From an uncultured Pelagimonas sp. (lineage in GTDB: Bacteria > Pseudomonadota > Alphaproteobacteria > Rhodobacterales > Rhodobacteraceae), in assembly GCA_947499735.1 (NCBI GenBank), contig CANMPP010000002.1, positions 372,001-436,000 of the forward strand: a stretch of 64,000 nt of DNA. Reading direction: 5' to 3'. The translations under genes were made by a program, and so were the position numbers. How positions within the stretch are numbered: the first letter of the stretch is position 1; each line of letters starts with the position of its first letter. Below, piece by piece: positions 63,172 to 64,000 of this stretch. The notes beneath the pieces were generated by a model, which searched no databases, was not told the origin of the DNA, and saw only the letters and a program-made list of their open reading frames with translations.

Positions 63172-64000
63172 ATGACCAGTTCTTCTACACGTGATGGTGA
63201 CGTATCGCGCCTGCACCCGGCCATCCGGGACAGTGTTATCAAGATTGAGACCCAGCTGAACACGGAAGGGTTTCCTTTCAAGGTTTTCGAAGCCTTTCGC
63301 ACCCCGCAACGGCAAGCCTATCTATATGCGCAAGGGCGCACGCGGCCTGGATCAAAGGTTACATGGGCCCAACCTTGGAGCTCAATCCACCAATACGGGT
63401 TGGCCGTTGATTTTGTCTTGTTTGAAAACGGCAGGTGGAGCTGGGACGACACGGGATCAAAAGCCGCCTGGTGGGCCCGCATGCATGAGGTGGCCAAAGA
63501 AAACGGCATGACCCCGATCTATAATTCCAAAGGGAAACTGATAGAAAAGCCGCATGTTCAGTTGATCGGCATACGGTCATCCCAGTTGCGGGCAGGTGAA
63601 TATCCTCAGGGTGGGGATATGGTTTGGGCTGAACACTTATCGACGTTAATTGAAACATGGGACAAAGGGTTTGTACCGCCTAAACCAGCTCTTGTGCCGG
63701 AACGTCCCCCTTTGCAGTTGGATCATGAGGATGATGGCGATATGGCGGCTGATTTTTCTTTCCAGAACAAACTGCCTCCCGACGCAACATTTGAAAAATT
63801 CCACAAATTCATCATTGCGGCTGAAGGTGGGTTTGTTGATCACCCCGCGGACCCAGGCGGGGCGACGAAATACGGTATCACTTTGCAAACATTGTCTGAT
63901 TGGCGCGGCACAACAGTCACCGCTGAAGACGTAATGGCGCTAGAACGGGACGAGGCCGACGCCATCTTTCGCACCAATTACTACACGCGCTGCCGCTGCG
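63172..64000 (+). CDS. Peptidoglycan hydrolase: M15 peptidase fused to GH108-type muramidase domain (3' end outside window)
   Basis: Reading frame runs from ATG 63172 past the right edge (276 codons visible). Residues about 10-160 are a VanY-like L,D/D,D-peptidase: VFEAFRTPQRQAYLYAQGRT, then the zinc site SSIHQYGLAVDFVLF (SxHxxGxAxD) and EKPHVQLIG, the second His. After a Pro-rich linker (about 185-210) a glycosyl hydrolase 108 domain begins: FIIAAEGGFVDHPADPGGATKYGITLQTLSDWRG with the catalytic Glu in EGG and the YGIT motif. There is no signal peptide, so export would need a holin, as for phage or gene-transfer-agent lysins. It looks like a two-domain endolysin; no phage structural genes are in the window. 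The domain call is firm and the biological role is inferred. Confidence 0.85.
   Translation, partial: MTSSSTRDGDVSRLHPAIRDSVIKIETQLNTEGFPFKVFEAFRTPQRQAYLYAQGRTRPGSKVTWAQPWSSIHQYGLAVDFVLFENGRWSWDDTGSKAAWWARMHEVAKENGMTPIYNSKGKLIEKPHVQLIGIRSSQLRAGEYPQGGDMVWAEHLSTLIETWDKGFVPPKPALVPERPPLQLDHEDDGDMAADFSFQNKLPPDATFEKFHKFIIAAEGGFVDHPADPGGATKYGITLQTLSDWRGTTVTAEDVMALERDEADAIFRTNYYTRCRC

Overview
The window looks like chromosomal DNA of a Rhodobacterales (Roseobacter-group) alphaproteobacterium. This rests on the mid-range GC content judged by eye, lineage-typical small proteins (FYDLN acid domain protein, DUF3035 lipoprotein next to lspA, SDHAF4/DUF1674 protein) and the rsmB - heparinase II/III-like - purH order. 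There is no CRISPR array, no recognisable insertion sequence and no integrated phage. The only phage-like gene is a cell-wall hydrolase cut by the right edge.

Layout. 1-10.3 kb: an amidohydrolase (cut at the left edge) and an amidase converge on a leftward operon encoding a dipeptide/oligopeptide-type ABC importer (binding protein, two permeases, one fused double ATPase) and a cytoplasmic DMSO-reductase-family molybdoenzyme. 10.7-15.8 kb: an RND efflux pump and its lipoprotein adaptor, divergent from a TetR regulator, with a clear operator between them. 15.8-20.7 kb: an AraC regulator, a TonB-dependent siderophore receptor and an exported Fes-like esterase, together an iron-siderophore uptake unit. 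20.9-33.3 kb: tRNA-Ala(GGC), FYDLN protein, YgjP-type metallopeptidase, GntR/FCD regulator with a palindromic site, VOC protein, AAC(3)-like acetyltransferase, two HAD phosphatases, a thioredoxin/CcdA pair, an ABC-F ATPase preceded by an Arg-rich short ORF, a CysQ/IMPase-like protein, PmbA, an NAGPA-domain protein, RbfA and DapB. 33.4-44.6 kb: an NTF2-like protein, a transglutaminase/papain-like unknown, SDHAF4, RsmB, heparinase-like protein, PurH, a YciI/HxlR divergent pair around a perfect 20-bp inverted repeat, LspA, DUF3035 lipoprotein and an M16 peptidase pair. 44.6-55.7 kb: NhaC antiporter, aldehyde dehydrogenase, M19 dipeptidase and a BMP-type nucleoside/nucleobase ABC importer ending in a cytosine deaminase-like gene, with a small membrane-protein ORF inserted. 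55.9-64 kb: a large RTX protein with a clan GH-A-like glycosidase fold, the class Ib ribonucleotide reductase operon nrdHIEF with likely NrdR boxes, an AT-rich gap, and an M15 peptidase fused to a GH108-type muramidase domain running off the end.

Most of this is ordinary core and transport gene content. The items most worth following up are the M15-GH108 fusion, the RTX glycosidase, the perfect HxlR-locus inverted repeat, the short Arg-rich ORF before the ABC-F gene, the unassigned Cys-His-Asp protein and the nrd promoter with a long leader. I did not find a convincing complete new multi-gene system.
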